DNA from: a virus
Reading direction: 5' to 3' (one strand)
IMG/VR virus record: IMGVR_UViG_3300023176_006733
Coordinates: 1 to 44,511 of that record
DNA: 44,511 nucleotides
Shown here: positions 24,873 to 34,940 of the stretch, in pieces
Numbering within the stretch: the first letter of the stretch is position 1
Layout: each line of letters begins with the position of its first letter
Position numbers and translations under genes: made by a program
Notes under the pieces: generated by a model
Seen by the model: only the letters and a program-made list of their open reading frames with translations
What the model was told of the DNA's origin: nothing
Databases searched by the model: none

Positions 24873-26690
24873 TTAATTATTTGTAGTTAATGTGGAAGAT
24901 ATATCACTCATTTCAACCGTTACATTATTTTCCTTAATTATCAGTATTTGCTCATTTTTCGTATTGATATCATAAGAATCGGGCATTACAAAAATATCTA
25001 ATGTAGTTCCAGTTATAGAACTTGGATTAAAATTATTTAATGTCATAATTCCAGTATCTAAATCGATAGATCCTATATTTGCTTTTCTAATTATTCTTTC
25101 CCCATCTATAAAATTATAAACTCTTAAAACATTACCATCATTATCTATTCTACAATTTTCTCTAAAAACATTTATATCATCTACAATAGAAAAATACGAT
25201 GATGTAACTGATCCGACAAAACCTGAATAAGGATAATATAACGGATTATTGAATAAAATTGAATAATTTATTTCTGAACCTAAAATGGGATTTAATTCCT
25301 TTTTTAATAGTATTTTAGTATCATTACCTATTATGGATGAATCAGTATTATCGATACTTCTCTGTAAAGACGATATAACAAATGAATTTTCAAAAGATTC
25401 AAGATTTGATGATGAATAATTGACAATGGATTGTGTGATTAATCTTTTTATGGTATCTGAACTTCTATTTGTCAAAGTTGAATTAAATTTAACTTTTGCA
25501 TTAACTAAAACATCAAGATAATCTATATCTACAAATTCGGGTGTTATGGATGCTACATTATATTTTTTTAATATATCATTTTTTATTCTTTGTTTAACTG
25601 AAGTAGATAAATTTATTCCTAATTTAGGTCGAATTCCCACAAAAACTTTACCAAATTGCGGAGGATATGCATCTTCCCCACCAAAAACTACAACAGATTG
25701 AGCCCCAGGATAATCTCTATAAATTAAAGATTTATAATCGTCTAATGTTACTGCTCTATTTTGAGTAGAATATTGTCTAGGAGCATTGAATCTAATAGAA
25801 TCCAAAGATTCTTCATCATTTCCTCCATTAGAATTACTATTAGTTGTAATTATAACATTATCATATCCTGCTATTGATCCGATAGAAAAAAATGAATTTG
25901 CACCATTACCTAAAACTCCTGAACAAACATTATAATCGACTATGACAATATTACCTGTTTTCGGTTTTCTACCCAAAACATTATCTCCAAATATTATTTC
26001 CTGATAAAAATCTGTCGTATCTTCTACAAAATACACATTTGATGTATTTTTTATTTCCAATATATCATCAGCTAAAGTATACTTAGATCTTTTGGTTTCT
26101 ATGGATGATTCTTGAACATAAACTTCTATTGAAGAACTGTCAATACCTCTATTTGGTAATATAAATCTTTGAGTAGTATCAGAAGTATCAACGGTAAATC
26201 TATAAGTTAAAGGTTCTCCTTCTTTTACCGATACATTAGACACAAAAATTGTAGAATTTAAAGTAGGATTAGAAACAGTATATGCGGTATTTGTACAAAA
26301 TGTATAATTTATACCATTTATTGTAGAAAAGATTTTTGTATTTTTAGGAACTGTTAAACTATTGACATTAGTTTCAGTAGAGAATACTAAATTAACATTT
26401 GCAGTTGCACCTGTCCTAGATCTAGGTTTATATCCAATTTGTTTTGACAATGAAATTAAAGATGATCTTAGCACTGCCGAGTCCAAAAACATCTCATTGG
26501 CAACCATATTCAAATAAAAAGAATTATAATGTGTATTGTATGCTAAAATATCCAACAATGAATTAATTGTTGAACCTTCATAATCAAAATCTCTAAAATA
26601 ATCTTGAGATTTTAAATATTTTTTAAAATTATTTTTAATTTCATTGAAATCTAATTCGGAAACTCTTAATTTTGATGCTTCATTCATCAT
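24873..26690 (-). CDS. 6: Baseplate wedge protein gp6 (gpJ-like)
   Basis: A 605-residue homolog of T4 gp6 (660 aa), the wedge protein that ties the baseplate ring together and belongs to the Baseplate_J/gpJ superfamily. Clear signature: FKKYLKSQDYFRDFDYEGST, then INSLLDILAYNTHYNSFYLN and MVANEMFLDSAVLRSSLISL, all in the first ~85 residues. TENVYF-type beta segments and FGDNVLGRKPKTGNIVIVDY follow near 232-251. The gpJ-type block RAVTLDDYKSLIYRDYPGAQ is at about 310-330. Length is normal for the family, so unlike gp7, gp8, gp13 and gp14 it has not gained insertions. SD-like AGAGG precedes ATG, and there is a 1-nt overlap with the gp25 stop. Confidence 0.95.
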   Translation of the reverse strand: MMNEASKLRVSELDFNEIKNNFKKYLKSQDYFRDFDYEGSTINSLLDILAYNTHYNSFYLNMVANEMFLDSAVLRSSLISLSKQIGYKPRSRTGATANVNLVFSTETNVNSLTVPKNTKIFSTINGINYTFCTNTAYTVSNPTLNSTIFVSNVSVKEGEPLTYRFTVDTSDTTQRFILPNRGIDSSSIEVYVQESSIETKRSKYTLADDILEIKNTSNVYFVEDTTDFYQEIIFGDNVLGRKPKTGNIVIVDYNVCSGVLGNGANSFFSIGSIAGYDNVIITTNSNSNGGNDEESLDSIRFNAPRQYSTQNRAVTLDDYKSLIYRDYPGAQSVVVFGGEDAYPPQFGKVFVGIRPKLGINLSTSVKQRIKNDILKKYNVASITPEFVDIDYLDVLVNAKVKFNSTLTNRSSDTIKRLITQSIVNYSSSNLESFENSFVISSLQRSIDNTDSSIIGNDTKILLKKELNPILGSEINYSILFNNPLYYPYSGFVGSVTSSYFSIVDDINVFRENCRIDNDGNVLRVYNFIDGERIIRKANIGSIDLDTGIMTLNNFNPSSITGTTLDIFVMPDSYDINTKNEQILIIKENNVTVEMSDISSTLTTNN

Positions 26691-27169
26691 TAGCCTCTTG
26701 TTGACTGTAAAAATGTATCTATTTGTTGTACAATATTAGTATTTTTAAGTGAATAAGTAATAACAACGTCATATCCATCTTCATCTTGTCTGGCTGTCAC
26801 TGATACTGATATTAAATTAACTCTTGGTTCGTAATTATCTATTACATTTGTTATAGAATCTTCCAAAATTCTTTCGCTAATAAAATCGACTGGTTCAAAT
26901 AATAGTTGTTTAATATTACTGCCTATATTTGGTCTAAATAATTTTTCGTAAAAATCTGTCAATAACAATGATTTTATCGATTGTTTAACAGAGTTTTCTC
27001 CTTTTTTTACAACTAAATCCGTATTGGTAGAATTAGTTACAAAAATAATATCTAGATCTAAAGATTCGGATCTTCTTATTCTTTCGTTTATAATTTGTCG
27101 ACCAACATCATCATACTCATAGATATATAAGGAATCATAATAATCTGTTTGTTGAGAATTATTAGCCAT
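26690..27169 (-). CDS. 25: Baseplate wedge protein gp25
   Basis: A 159-residue homolog of T4 gp25 (132 aa), a lysozyme-fold but non-enzymatic wedge protein that with gp6 nucleates sheath polymerisation. The central landmark is EKLFRPNIGSNIKQLLFEP (about residues 75-93), followed by the conserved YEPRV-L segment (YEPRVNLISVSV) near 113-124 and a terminal beta strand. The pattern LLTDFYEKLFRP fits the family's TxxGERxxxP-like core in divergent form. Translation probably starts at 27169 with a weak GAAAG upstream. It sits 10 nt after the 110-aa gene and overlaps gp6, the usual marine T4-like order. Confidence 0.94.
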   Translation of the reverse strand: MANNSQQTDYYDSLYIYEYDDVGRQIINERIRRSESLDLDIIFVTNSTNTDLVVKKGENSVKQSIKSLLLTDFYEKLFRPNIGSNIKQLLFEPVDFISERILEDSITNVIDNYEPRVNLISVSVTARQDEDGYDVVITYSLKNTNIVQQIDTFLQSTRG

Positions 27170-27179
27170 TAAATTACTT

Positions 27180-27512
27180 TCAAATTACTGTTGTACTAGC
27201 ACTAAATGACAATTGTTGCACATTTAGAGGAGGTATTACAGGAACAGGAGTAGGTGCTCCTAATGCTGGTATTGTAACAGTTAATGTTCCTGTCGCACTA
27301 CCGGTTGATAAATTAACATTTCCGGGATAGAATAATTCTACCTGTAATTTAGAAGCAAATACTCCAATTGCAGTTGCAATATCATTTGCTAATTCTTCTT
27401 TTGCTGTCGGACTAGGGTTCAATTCTGCTTTGTCTAATGCAAATTTTATTGATGATGCTAAAGTCGCTGTGTCTATCAATTCAAATCTCCTATTTTGTTG
27501 TGAATTTTGCAT
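27180..27512 (-). CDS. Small protein of unknown function upstream of gp25
   Basis: A 110-residue protein. Residues 1-65 are predicted helical (FELIDTATLASSIKFALDKA; AKEELANDIATAIGVFASKL). The rest is beta and proline-rich (LTVTIPALGAPTPVPVIPPL). I do not recognise the family. It overlaps the end of the 1358-aa gene by 23 nt and has no clear Shine-Dalgarno, so coupling is likely. Small genes with a similar helix plus Pro-rich layout near gp25 are common in phage baseplate loci, which suggests a baseplate accessory part, but this is inference. Confidence 0.8.
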   Translation of the reverse strand: MQNSQQNRRFELIDTATLASSIKFALDKAELNPSPTAKEELANDIATAIGVFASKLQVELFYPGNVNLSTGSATGTLTVTIPALGAPTPVPVIPPLNVQQLSFSASTTVI

Positions 27513-30500
27513 ATGTATAGGATTTATCTAAAATCACTCCATATGGATTTTCAACAGTATCATTATTATTTATTCGCAAATAATAGTCGGTTAATGTTGT
27601 AAGTTCAGAATCAGGTATAAAAACAATTCTATTTTTATGAATATCATATATCGTCACTGTTCCTGTGATAAAATTACTTTGAAAATTTGGATCCGTAGAT
27701 AATTCGAAAGAATTATTTTGTCCTATAGTAAAACTAGATAATGAAACGGTCTCGTTAAAAATAATTTGTATTAAGGGAATTAATGAAATGTCTGTTATAC
27801 TATTATCTTGATTTGAATCATATTCCAATAAATTTACATTATCTATTATTAATTTTAAAATTTTAAAATCATCAGTTGTTGAAACTTTAAAAGTATAATT
27901 ATGAATTAATATTTCAGTTTCCGAAGTTTGTGATGAATTTGTTGTGTAAGGAAGTGTTCCTCCTTTAGTTTTAGCGGTTCCTCTAGTACCAAAATATATG
28001 AAACTATTTTGAGATAATTGCAGATCATCATTCTTCATCAATAATGACAATTTAAAAAAAGTATCATTATTTGAACTAGTTATATAAGGACTAAATGGTA
28101 TGCAATTAGAAAAATTTGAATCATAAGATAGTATTAAATTGTCAGTACTTTGAATATTCTGATTATTTTTATTTGTGTTGAATGAGAGAGAATCAACATT
28201 CATTGTTTGATCAAAAGCAAAATGGATATCTGTCGTTGGCGAAATATTTTCTTGATTTGAACTAAAATTTGTTACAAGTTGATCACTAATATTAGTGGCA
28301 TAAAATTTAACTAAATTTGGTTCGGTTTTTGTATTAAAACCAGGTAATGTTGGTTCTGATGGATCACTTGTTTTTCCAATACCCTTACTCGTATATCCAT
28401 AAATTCTATCGTTTGCTCTAGCAAAAGTCACATCAGTATATTTTTCTCGATATATTAATCTACTTTCATTTTCTATAAATTCTATTACAGTTCCTTCAGG
28501 AGCTTTACCAATAGCAGTATAATCTACGGAAAATCTATATGTTTGTTCATTTTCCTCAAATCCACATATTTCACCGGGAGCTATATCAATAATGTATTTA
28601 CCAGATTCAATTGGAGTGTAGTCAATGTATGATAAATCTCCTTGTTCATCTAAACCATATTGATATACCTTTCCTCTACCTCCAGTGGTAAATCCATAAA
28701 AAACTTTTCCACTTGTTAGTCCGTCTATCTGAAAATTCTGATTTATCAAATTCAATGCTGATCTAACGAACAATCTCTTAGTACCTCTGATAGTCTCTCC
28801 AGAAACATAGTAATTTTCAACATCATCTGGAATAGTTTGCAAAACCAATGATTTTATATCACTAATTTTTTGTTCTTCCAAATAATTTTTATTTAATGCT
28901 TTATCGCCTACTTTTTTTGTAATTTTTAATTTATAATTTGAATTTGACGATAACTTTGTTAAAGGCTTAAATGAAAATGTGTCCGATTCTTCGATAGTTT
29001 TTAGAACTACAGGTGATTCCATTTGAACAACCGTATTAAAATCATCACACGATAATTGTATTGTTCCAGAAGGTCTTGTGGATTCAGTGTTAACTGTGAT
29101 AGTTGTAGGATCTATAGATTCATCAAACATAATAAGTATAGATTCACCATTTAAATCCAATTCAACATCTTCATATGTGGTAGGATCAGATATTTGAGAT
29201 ATTGTCCTGCTATCTAAGATTTTTTGATAAAGCACACTACTTGAATTACTGTCGGAAAAATATATTTTTTTCACTGTAGGAGGTGTGGTATCTAATTCAT
29301 AGATAGGAATTTCTGAAGGTTCATTAGTTGTCGTATCAGATTCAACAGGCCTAAAACCAGTAGTAATTGGTTCTGTGGTTTGAAAATTATAAGTCATAGT
29401 AGTTCCACCCAAATCAGAAACATCGGATTTAACTTTTAAATAATAGTTTGTATATTTTTCAATTGTGCTAGGTGTCAAGATGAATTGTGAATTTCCTGTG
29501 TTTGATGTCACACTGTCAAAATCAACTAAAGACAGTAAATCAAAATTGTCATTTGATTTTGACAATTGAATTGTGCTACTTAATTTTGTTAAATTTTCAG
29601 AAAAAGGAATAATGACACCATTTGAACATATTAAATGTGAAGAGTTTGATACAGTTATAGTAGAAGTATTCATTGATTGACTGAAATTGATTTGAATAAT
29701 TCCTACCTTCTCTTGATAATTATCGACATCATTTAAATTTTCAGATGTTTCTTCAATACCAGTTAAAAAATATAAAAGTTCTGTTCGTTGAGTGCTAAGT
29801 ACAGGAGAATTTTCATTTATTGTTTTAGTAATTAGATATCTAAATGAATATTCATCTAAAATTTCAGACACTAAAAAAGGACCAGTAAAAATCGTGTCAA
29901 TTTTTCCATCAATGTAAATTTTATCTCCGATAGACAAAGTATGCTTTAAATTTGTTGTAACTGAAGCAGTTGAATCGTTTCTACTAATTTCGGAGATTTT
30001 AATTTTACTCGTTGTTGATTGGCCTTCTGATGGATAAATTTGTGTAATTTCTGGTGCCGAAGTATTAAAAGGATGAACATTATGATTTGGATAGGTATTT
30101 GCTTTAATGTGACATAATAATTTTTCTTGGCCATTTGATATTTCTAGAATTGAATTATTTACAAAATTATCTGTTATAATTTGATTATCAGAATTCACGC
30201 AAACATAATTTATAACATCTTCATCTTTTTTTATTATGCGCCCTAACATAACATCATTATCAGGAGAAATTGATGCTCCTCCATTCGGATTAGCATACAA
30301 TAAAGTTTTCATCGATGAATTCAAATTGATATCATCTCTAAATCGTATGTGATTTTGAAATGTTGTTGCTTTTTTTAGTGTTACTTTTTTCTGACCGTCA
30401 ATAGTTTTAACATTAACTATATCTTGATTTTTAGACAACATCGGATGATAATTTAATCTACCTGCATTTTTTGATGAAATGTTATAAGGAATCGTAAATT

Positions 30501-31566
30501 TAAAATCATCTTTTCTGGTCACACGATAAGTATCAGTTTTAACATCACCAGATACTACATCATAAATTTTTATCAAATCTTCATCATTTAAATTATGTTT
30601 ATTGTATGTTGTTATTTCAGTATTCGTGCCATCAGAAGAATATGCTACATTCATTCGATAACAACTTAAATCAAGAGTAAATTTTAAATTATTTTTATCT
30701 ACATTTGTTATTTTTCCAAACAATGGTTTATTTAAATTATAGTTATCAATAGTATCATTTTCTCGCAATAAATAAAAATTATCTCCAACAATAAAATCGG
30801 TTCTAAATGATTCCAAATCTATATTTAAATATTCTTCCTGACTGACTTGTTGCGGAATCTGTTCCGTTCTTCCATTAATTACAATGCGTTCTCCATTTTC
30901 ATCTAATCTATCAACTAAAATAGTAATTGTTTTTTCTTGAGTTTGAGATAATTTTAAAAAATATAGAGTTAAATTTTCAGAATCAATTGTATTGACATTG
31001 AATCCTGAATATATTCCTTGAGAAGAAATTATCAAACTTCTAGAATTATCCGTCATAAATCCAGAACCTACCTCAAAAGAAATTTGTTTTTCTGTGCTAT
31101 CTAATATTCCATCGTCTGCTAAATTTAAAAAATATACAGTATTAGATGACAAATTAATTTTTGGTATTATTGAAATTTTTTCATTTACTGATGAGGAATT
31201 TTCATCAAGCATTACTATGTCTTCAATATAAGAACTTATTGATTCTATTTGTGTTATCTTTGAAGGTTTTGCTTCATTTTTTAACGTTAAAATATTGTTG
31301 TCTTCATTTGAAGATGAGGAGCATATATGAGTCAACTGAACAGTTCCTCTAATCAAATTATTATCTGTAGAAAAAGTTACAGATTCGGTATATAAGTTTG
31401 ATGTAAATGTGACATCAAAATTTGAATCAATCGGAACAAAAATTACACCATTTGCTAAATCCAAATCAGAAAATTTTCTAGTATCCTGACCATAATCAAA
31501 ATCAACTTCAGAAGATATATTATTATCATCTATTGATGTAATTTTTCCTGTTCTGTTATATGGCAT
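27490..31566 (-). CDS. Large virion protein with repeated Ig-like (Big_5-type) domains
   Basis: A 1358-residue beta-rich protein. At least four stretches, near residues 618-730, 760-912, 1082-1240 and 1245-1358, with a fifth weaker one near 45-165, show the Big_5/SbsA-like pattern: an I-x-I-x-F-[SD]-x-[ST]-[MI] strand (IIQINFSQSMNTSTITVSN; ILIMFDESIDPTTITVN; IHFAFDQTMNVDSLSFN; IQIIFNETVSLSSFTIG), then G-T-[IV] strands, a F-x-P turn, and a closing Y-x-L-[KR]-[IV] strand leading to F-x-T. Middle parts (~250-600 and 920-1080) are other beta modules. Such Ig-like arrays decorate phage tails and baseplates and are thought to bind cell surfaces weakly; the role here is inference. It lies between the 1124-aa protein and gp25, and its ATG overlaps the preceding TAA. 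Confidence 0.85.
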   Translation of the reverse strand: MPYNRTGKITSIDDNNISSEVDFDYGQDTRKFSDLDLANGVIFVPIDSNFDVTFTSNLYTESVTFSTDNNLIRGTVQLTHICSSSSNEDNNILTLKNEAKPSKITQIESISSYIEDIVMLDENSSSVNEKISIIPKINLSSNTVYFLNLADDGILDSTEKQISFEVGSGFMTDNSRSLIISSQGIYSGFNVNTIDSENLTLYFLKLSQTQEKTITILVDRLDENGERIVINGRTEQIPQQVSQEEYLNIDLESFRTDFIVGDNFYLLRENDTIDNYNLNKPLFGKITNVDKNNLKFTLDLSCYRMNVAYSSDGTNTEITTYNKHNLNDEDLIKIYDVVSGDVKTDTYRVTRKDDFKFTIPYNISSKNAGRLNYHPMLSKNQDIVNVKTIDGQKKVTLKKATTFQNHIRFRDDINLNSSMKTLLYANPNGGASISPDNDVMLGRIIKKDEDVINYVCVNSDNQIITDNFVNNSILEISNGQEKLLCHIKANTYPNHNVHPFNTSAPEITQIYPSEGQSTTSKIKISEISRNDSTASVTTNLKHTLSIGDKIYIDGKIDTIFTGPFLVSEILDEYSFRYLITKTINENSPVLSTQRTELLYFLTGIEETSENLNDVDNYQEKVGIIQINFSQSMNTSTITVSNSSHLICSNGVIIPFSENLTKLSSTIQLSKSNDNFDLLSLVDFDSVTSNTGNSQFILTPSTIEKYTNYYLKVKSDVSDLGGTTMTYNFQTTEPITTGFRPVESDTTTNEPSEIPIYELDTTPPTVKKIYFSDSNSSSVLYQKILDSRTISQISDPTTYEDVELDLNGESILIMFDESIDPTTITVNTESTRPSGTIQLSCDDFNTVVQMESPVVLKTIEESDTFSFKPLTKLSSNSNYKLKITKKVGDKALNKNYLEEQKISDIKSLVLQTIPDDVENYYVSGETIRGTKRLFVRSALNLINQNFQIDGLTSGKVFYGFTTGGRGKVYQYGLDEQGDLSYIDYTPIESGKYIIDIAPGEICGFEENEQTYRFSVDYTAIGKAPEGTVIEFIENESRLIYREKYTDVTFARANDRIYGYTSKGIGKTSDPSEPTLPGFNTKTEPNLVKFYATNISDQLVTNFSSNQENISPTTDIHFAFDQTMNVDSLSFNTNKNNQNIQSTDNLILSYDSNFSNCIPFSPYITSSNNDTFFKLSLLMKNDDLQLSQNSFIYFGTRGTAKTKGGTLPYTTNSSQTSETEILIHNYTFKVSTTDDFKILKLIIDNVNLLEYDSNQDNSITDISLIPLIQIIFNETVSLSSFTIGQNNSFELSTDPNFQSNFITGTVTIYDIHKNRIVFIPDSELTTLTDYYLRINNNDTVENPYGVILDKSYTYAKFTTK

Positions 31567-34500
31567 TATTTTATTTCCACGTCTAAAACGGTTGTTTGTA
31601 AAATTTTAAAGCCTCTTTTTAATGTCATTCCTCTATCAGAATCAACTTTCATTTTTTCTATGCTGTACACTGGATTTTTAACCGCAGAAAATATATAATT
31701 AGAATCACCAGGTTCTGTTGCTGATAATGTGTCAACCGGTGTAAAATCAACATTAAAAAATTCTCTACCATTTTCAAATGTTGTACTAACTGAAGGAGGA
31801 TTTTTTAAAAGGAAACTATTTGTTCCTTGCGTTAATGTAAATTCTGATTTACCATTATCGACATCTTCTTGTGATAATTTAAATGCCGATGTTAATACCG
31901 TTGGAGACATATTAATTGTTCTGCCTTGTATTTTATTTATTATTTCAATTTCATCGCTCGAAAACAAATGTGAATCATTCGCAAATATAACTCTAATTTT
32001 CGAATTACCTGGAATAATTGCAGATTCTGCATCGACAAATTCATTGTTAGTATTTTGAACTCTAATATCATACACATACGGTTTTATTTTATCAGAAATA
32101 GTTCTACTATCTCCTTCTCCTAATAACTGTTCTATAAGAGATTCTAATGGTGAGCCTTCCACCAAAGATCTTGCAAAATTTGTACTAAAATCTTGTGCTA
32201 GTTTAAAATTATTTACAAATTTATTAAATCCTTTTGAATCAGTTCCAGAAGCATAAAAAACTATTGCAATAGTGTATTTTAAATCATCTAAATCTTGGGC
32301 AGATAATACAGTAGGGGTATCACTAGATTTATCTGCCGGAACTAAAACAGGTTTTAGTGTTTCAGTAGTCACTGTTTCCTCAATTCCAGTGATTGGATTT
32401 ATTACTGTTGAATTTACCTTTACAGTTTCTATTTCCATGCTAGGAAATGGATTTGCTTTCTTTTGTAAAAATTTTGCATTAGCCAATTTTGTTTTGAATT
32501 CATTCACCCCTCCAAAACCACTTAAAGATAAAGTATATAATCCATTTGCATTCAATCCTTGTGTCAAAACAGTTAAAGCATCTAAAATTAATTTATTTGT
32601 ATCATTTAACCATTTTATAAAATCTTCTATAAAATTTAATGCCTCATCAATTAATCCCAAAGGCTCTTCAATCCAGCCTCTTACAGTACTTGTTAATCCA
32701 TAAATTCTATCTATTAATCTCCCGTAAACAGGTAAAAACTCAGCAATTGTAAAATAATTCCAGTTAGGGGGTATTGATGAATCTTGCTCGGAAAATAAAT
32801 CAAAAAAAACATTTGATGTACCATCTTCTTTAGTATTGAAAAAATCGAACCAGTCCGTTTTACCATTTGGAACTTTTACTGCATTGTCCAACAGAGAGGA
32901 AGAATCATCTATAGATTTATCCGATATCATTCTACCCAATTTCACCTGAATTTTATTCATACCTATAATTTGTCTATCAACTTTTTCCTTTGACTTTCTC
33001 TCAGGAACTGAATACCTGAATAATTCAACATTTCCTCTATTATCGGCAACGTTAGTTGAATTTCCTTTATCATCAATAATATTAACTTCTTTAATGTGAA
33101 GATTTGTTCCCATTCCAGGAATTAATTTTTTCAACGATTGCCAATTAAACGCAGAATTATCTTTCTTCAAATCCTCAGTGTCCACAGTACTCTCAAGTTC
33201 ATCTGAACCCAAAAAAGGATGATTTACTTGCATACCAGGAACTAATTTATTCTTAACAAATTCATTCATTAAAAAAACAAAGTCTTCATCATATAAATCT
33301 GGTCTGTTGTAAATATCTTCTCCGTTCTGTGCCAATTTTGCAAATTTTCTAACCCTAGGATCATTAGGAAAAACTTCTTCTAATGCTAAATTAGAAGAAG
33401 TAACTGTACCCGCAGCTGAACCAACCGGTTTGATGGATGTTTGATCCGAATCGCCAGGTAAAAACATAGGAGACATTAAAATATCTCCATCATTAATATT
33501 TTTTCTAATCGTACCTGGATTTGAACTATCTCTAGTAGAATGGTTCAATAACAATTCGCCATCTACATTTTTCACCTGAACGGTATTAGATATGACTTCA
33601 TTATTGACAATAATGATAGGATTATGTTTCACAACGGTGGCGGAAAAACTTTTTTGAAATAAACCTTCATTAGTTTGAACAATTTTATCGCCTTTTTTAA
33701 ACATTGGTATTGTAACGGGTTCATCTGTAATTTTATAAGTTCCATCTTTAACTTTTTTAATTTTTACATCATTGAACCAATATCTGCTTACTTGATCAGT
33801 TTTATTTCTCAACTGAACAGGACTACCTAAATTAATCGTCTGAGTTTGTTCTTCTTTGTCTGAAATTACTTTTCCATCCTCTGGAGTTAAAATTTCGAAT
33901 ATTCCTGCTAAAAAATTTGCCAAAGAATTTATTACTTTATTCACTCCACTAAAAGAAGGCAAAGTCGCTAAAATGACAAGTGATGAATACTCGCCTGTTC
34001 CTGTCGGTCTATTACTATCATTACTATCATCAAATGATTTAATGATATGATCTATTGCTTCTTTTGGGGTAAGTTCTCTCTTATTTAAAAATGTAGACAA
34101 ATAACCAAGTGCTTCTCCTATTAATGAATCTGCCCATGTTGATGAATCTAAATCCAAAAAATTTTTTAGTGACTGATAACTTTCTAAAACATTTTCTCTA
34201 AGTTGTGATGAAGATTGAGCTGGTTGTTGGATAAAGGATTTCGAATCAATTAATCTAGAAGTTCCTGAACGTATTGAACTAGATATTCCAAAAGGTTTTT
34301 CTACTCCCATCTCAATTTCAAATCCTGAAATGCCTGCTTTATATTCACTGGGTAATGTTACACCGGCCAAATCAGAAATTGCATCTGTTACTGATGCTGT
34401 ATTTACACCAGAAACTATTTGATTAAGTACAGAATTTGCAGTTTGTACATTAGTGACCTCATTAAAATCAATTCCTGTTCCTAGAGGAACCTCAAAATTT

Positions 34501-34940
34501 TCTTCAATTCTCAATGATTCTTCAATAGATTCATCCGTTCTCAATGATTCTTCAATAGATTCATCCGTTGATTTACTTTTTAAATATTCTTCAAATTTTT
34601 TAAATGCAATCAATAACTGAGAAAAATTTACAGGTTCAGGAACTGTTCCTACCTCCCAAGGATAAACTGTTAGAATTCCAGCACCAATATTTTTTAATTC
34701 ATTGATATAAGATTGTAAACTATCTATAACAGGTAATAAAATTAACTCTAGAGGACTTTTTATGGCTTTTAAAAATACTGAAGCAATATCTAAAAATCTA
34801 CTAATATCTTCAATAATATCTGCCAAATTATCTGAGAATTCATATGCATTTTGTACAAATTGATTGACAGGACCTTCAAGATTTAAAATTTGATCTCGTT
34901 GAACAAAATTACTTCCATCAGCGTTTGGTAAAACTGCCAT
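31566..34940 (-). CDS. Large virion structural protein of unknown role, downstream of hub genes
   Basis: A 1124-residue protein. Residues ~30-100 are helical and partly hydrophobic (IASVFLKAIKSPLELILLPV; SLQSYINELKNIGAGIL). A second similar segment lies near the C-terminal third (GLIDEALNFIEDFIKWLND, then NANGLYTLSLSGFGGVNEF). I recall this helix plus G-x-Y-x-L pattern from uncharacterised tail proteins of marine T4-like phages but cannot name a function. Middle and C-terminal parts are beta-rich. A TDESIEESLR decapeptide is exactly duplicated near residue 130 from a 30-bp DNA repeat. It follows the 60-aa gene with a 23-nt overlap. The location between gp5 and gp25 suggests a baseplate component. 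Confidence 0.82.
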   Translation of the reverse strand: MAVLPNADGSNFVQRDQILNLEGPVNQFVQNAYEFSDNLADIIEDISRFLDIASVFLKAIKSPLELILLPVIDSLQSYINELKNIGAGILTVYPWEVGTVPEPVNFSQLLIAFKKFEEYLKSKSTDESIEESLRTDESIEESLRIEENFEVPLGTGIDFNEVTNVQTANSVLNQIVSGVNTASVTDAISDLAGVTLPSEYKAGISGFEIEMGVEKPFGISSSIRSGTSRLIDSKSFIQQPAQSSSQLRENVLESYQSLKNFLDLDSSTWADSLIGEALGYLSTFLNKRELTPKEAIDHIIKSFDDSNDSNRPTGTGEYSSLVILATLPSFSGVNKVINSLANFLAGIFEILTPEDGKVISDKEEQTQTINLGSPVQLRNKTDQVSRYWFNDVKIKKVKDGTYKITDEPVTIPMFKKGDKIVQTNEGLFQKSFSATVVKHNPIIIVNNEVISNTVQVKNVDGELLLNHSTRDSSNPGTIRKNINDGDILMSPMFLPGDSDQTSIKPVGSAAGTVTSSNLALEEVFPNDPRVRKFAKLAQNGEDIYNRPDLYDEDFVFLMNEFVKNKLVPGMQVNHPFLGSDELESTVDTEDLKKDNSAFNWQSLKKLIPGMGTNLHIKEVNIIDDKGNSTNVADNRGNVELFRYSVPERKSKEKVDRQIIGMNKIQVKLGRMISDKSIDDSSSLLDNAVKVPNGKTDWFDFFNTKEDGTSNVFFDLFSEQDSSIPPNWNYFTIAEFLPVYGRLIDRIYGLTSTVRGWIEEPLGLIDEALNFIEDFIKWLNDTNKLILDALTVLTQGLNANGLYTLSLSGFGGVNEFKTKLANAKFLQKKANPFPSMEIETVKVNSTVINPITGIEETVTTETLKPVLVPADKSSDTPTVLSAQDLDDLKYTIAIVFYASGTDSKGFNKFVNNFKLAQDFSTNFARSLVEGSPLESLIEQLLGEGDSRTISDKIKPYVYDIRVQNTNNEFVDAESAIIPGNSKIRVIFANDSHLFSSDEIEIINKIQGRTINMSPTVLTSAFKLSQEDVDNGKSEFTLTQGTNSFLLKNPPSVSTTFENGREFFNVDFTPVDTLSATEPGDSNYIFSAVKNPVYSIEKMKVDSDRGMTLKRGFKILQTTVLDVEIK
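34508..34569. repeat. Tandem 30-bp duplication inside the 1124-aa gene
   Basis: Two perfect 30-bp copies (34508-34537 and 34538-34567) plus 2 bp of a third, encoding a repeated TDESIEESLR decapeptide. The following residues RIEENF look like a degraded further copy. The reading frame is kept. Perfect identity points to recent slippage or duplication. Confidence 0.9.

Noticed and set aside
26690-27169. gp25 as the missing tail lysozyme
   Set aside because: The gp25 family has a lysozyme-like fold but is structural, and I see no catalytic residue pattern here.
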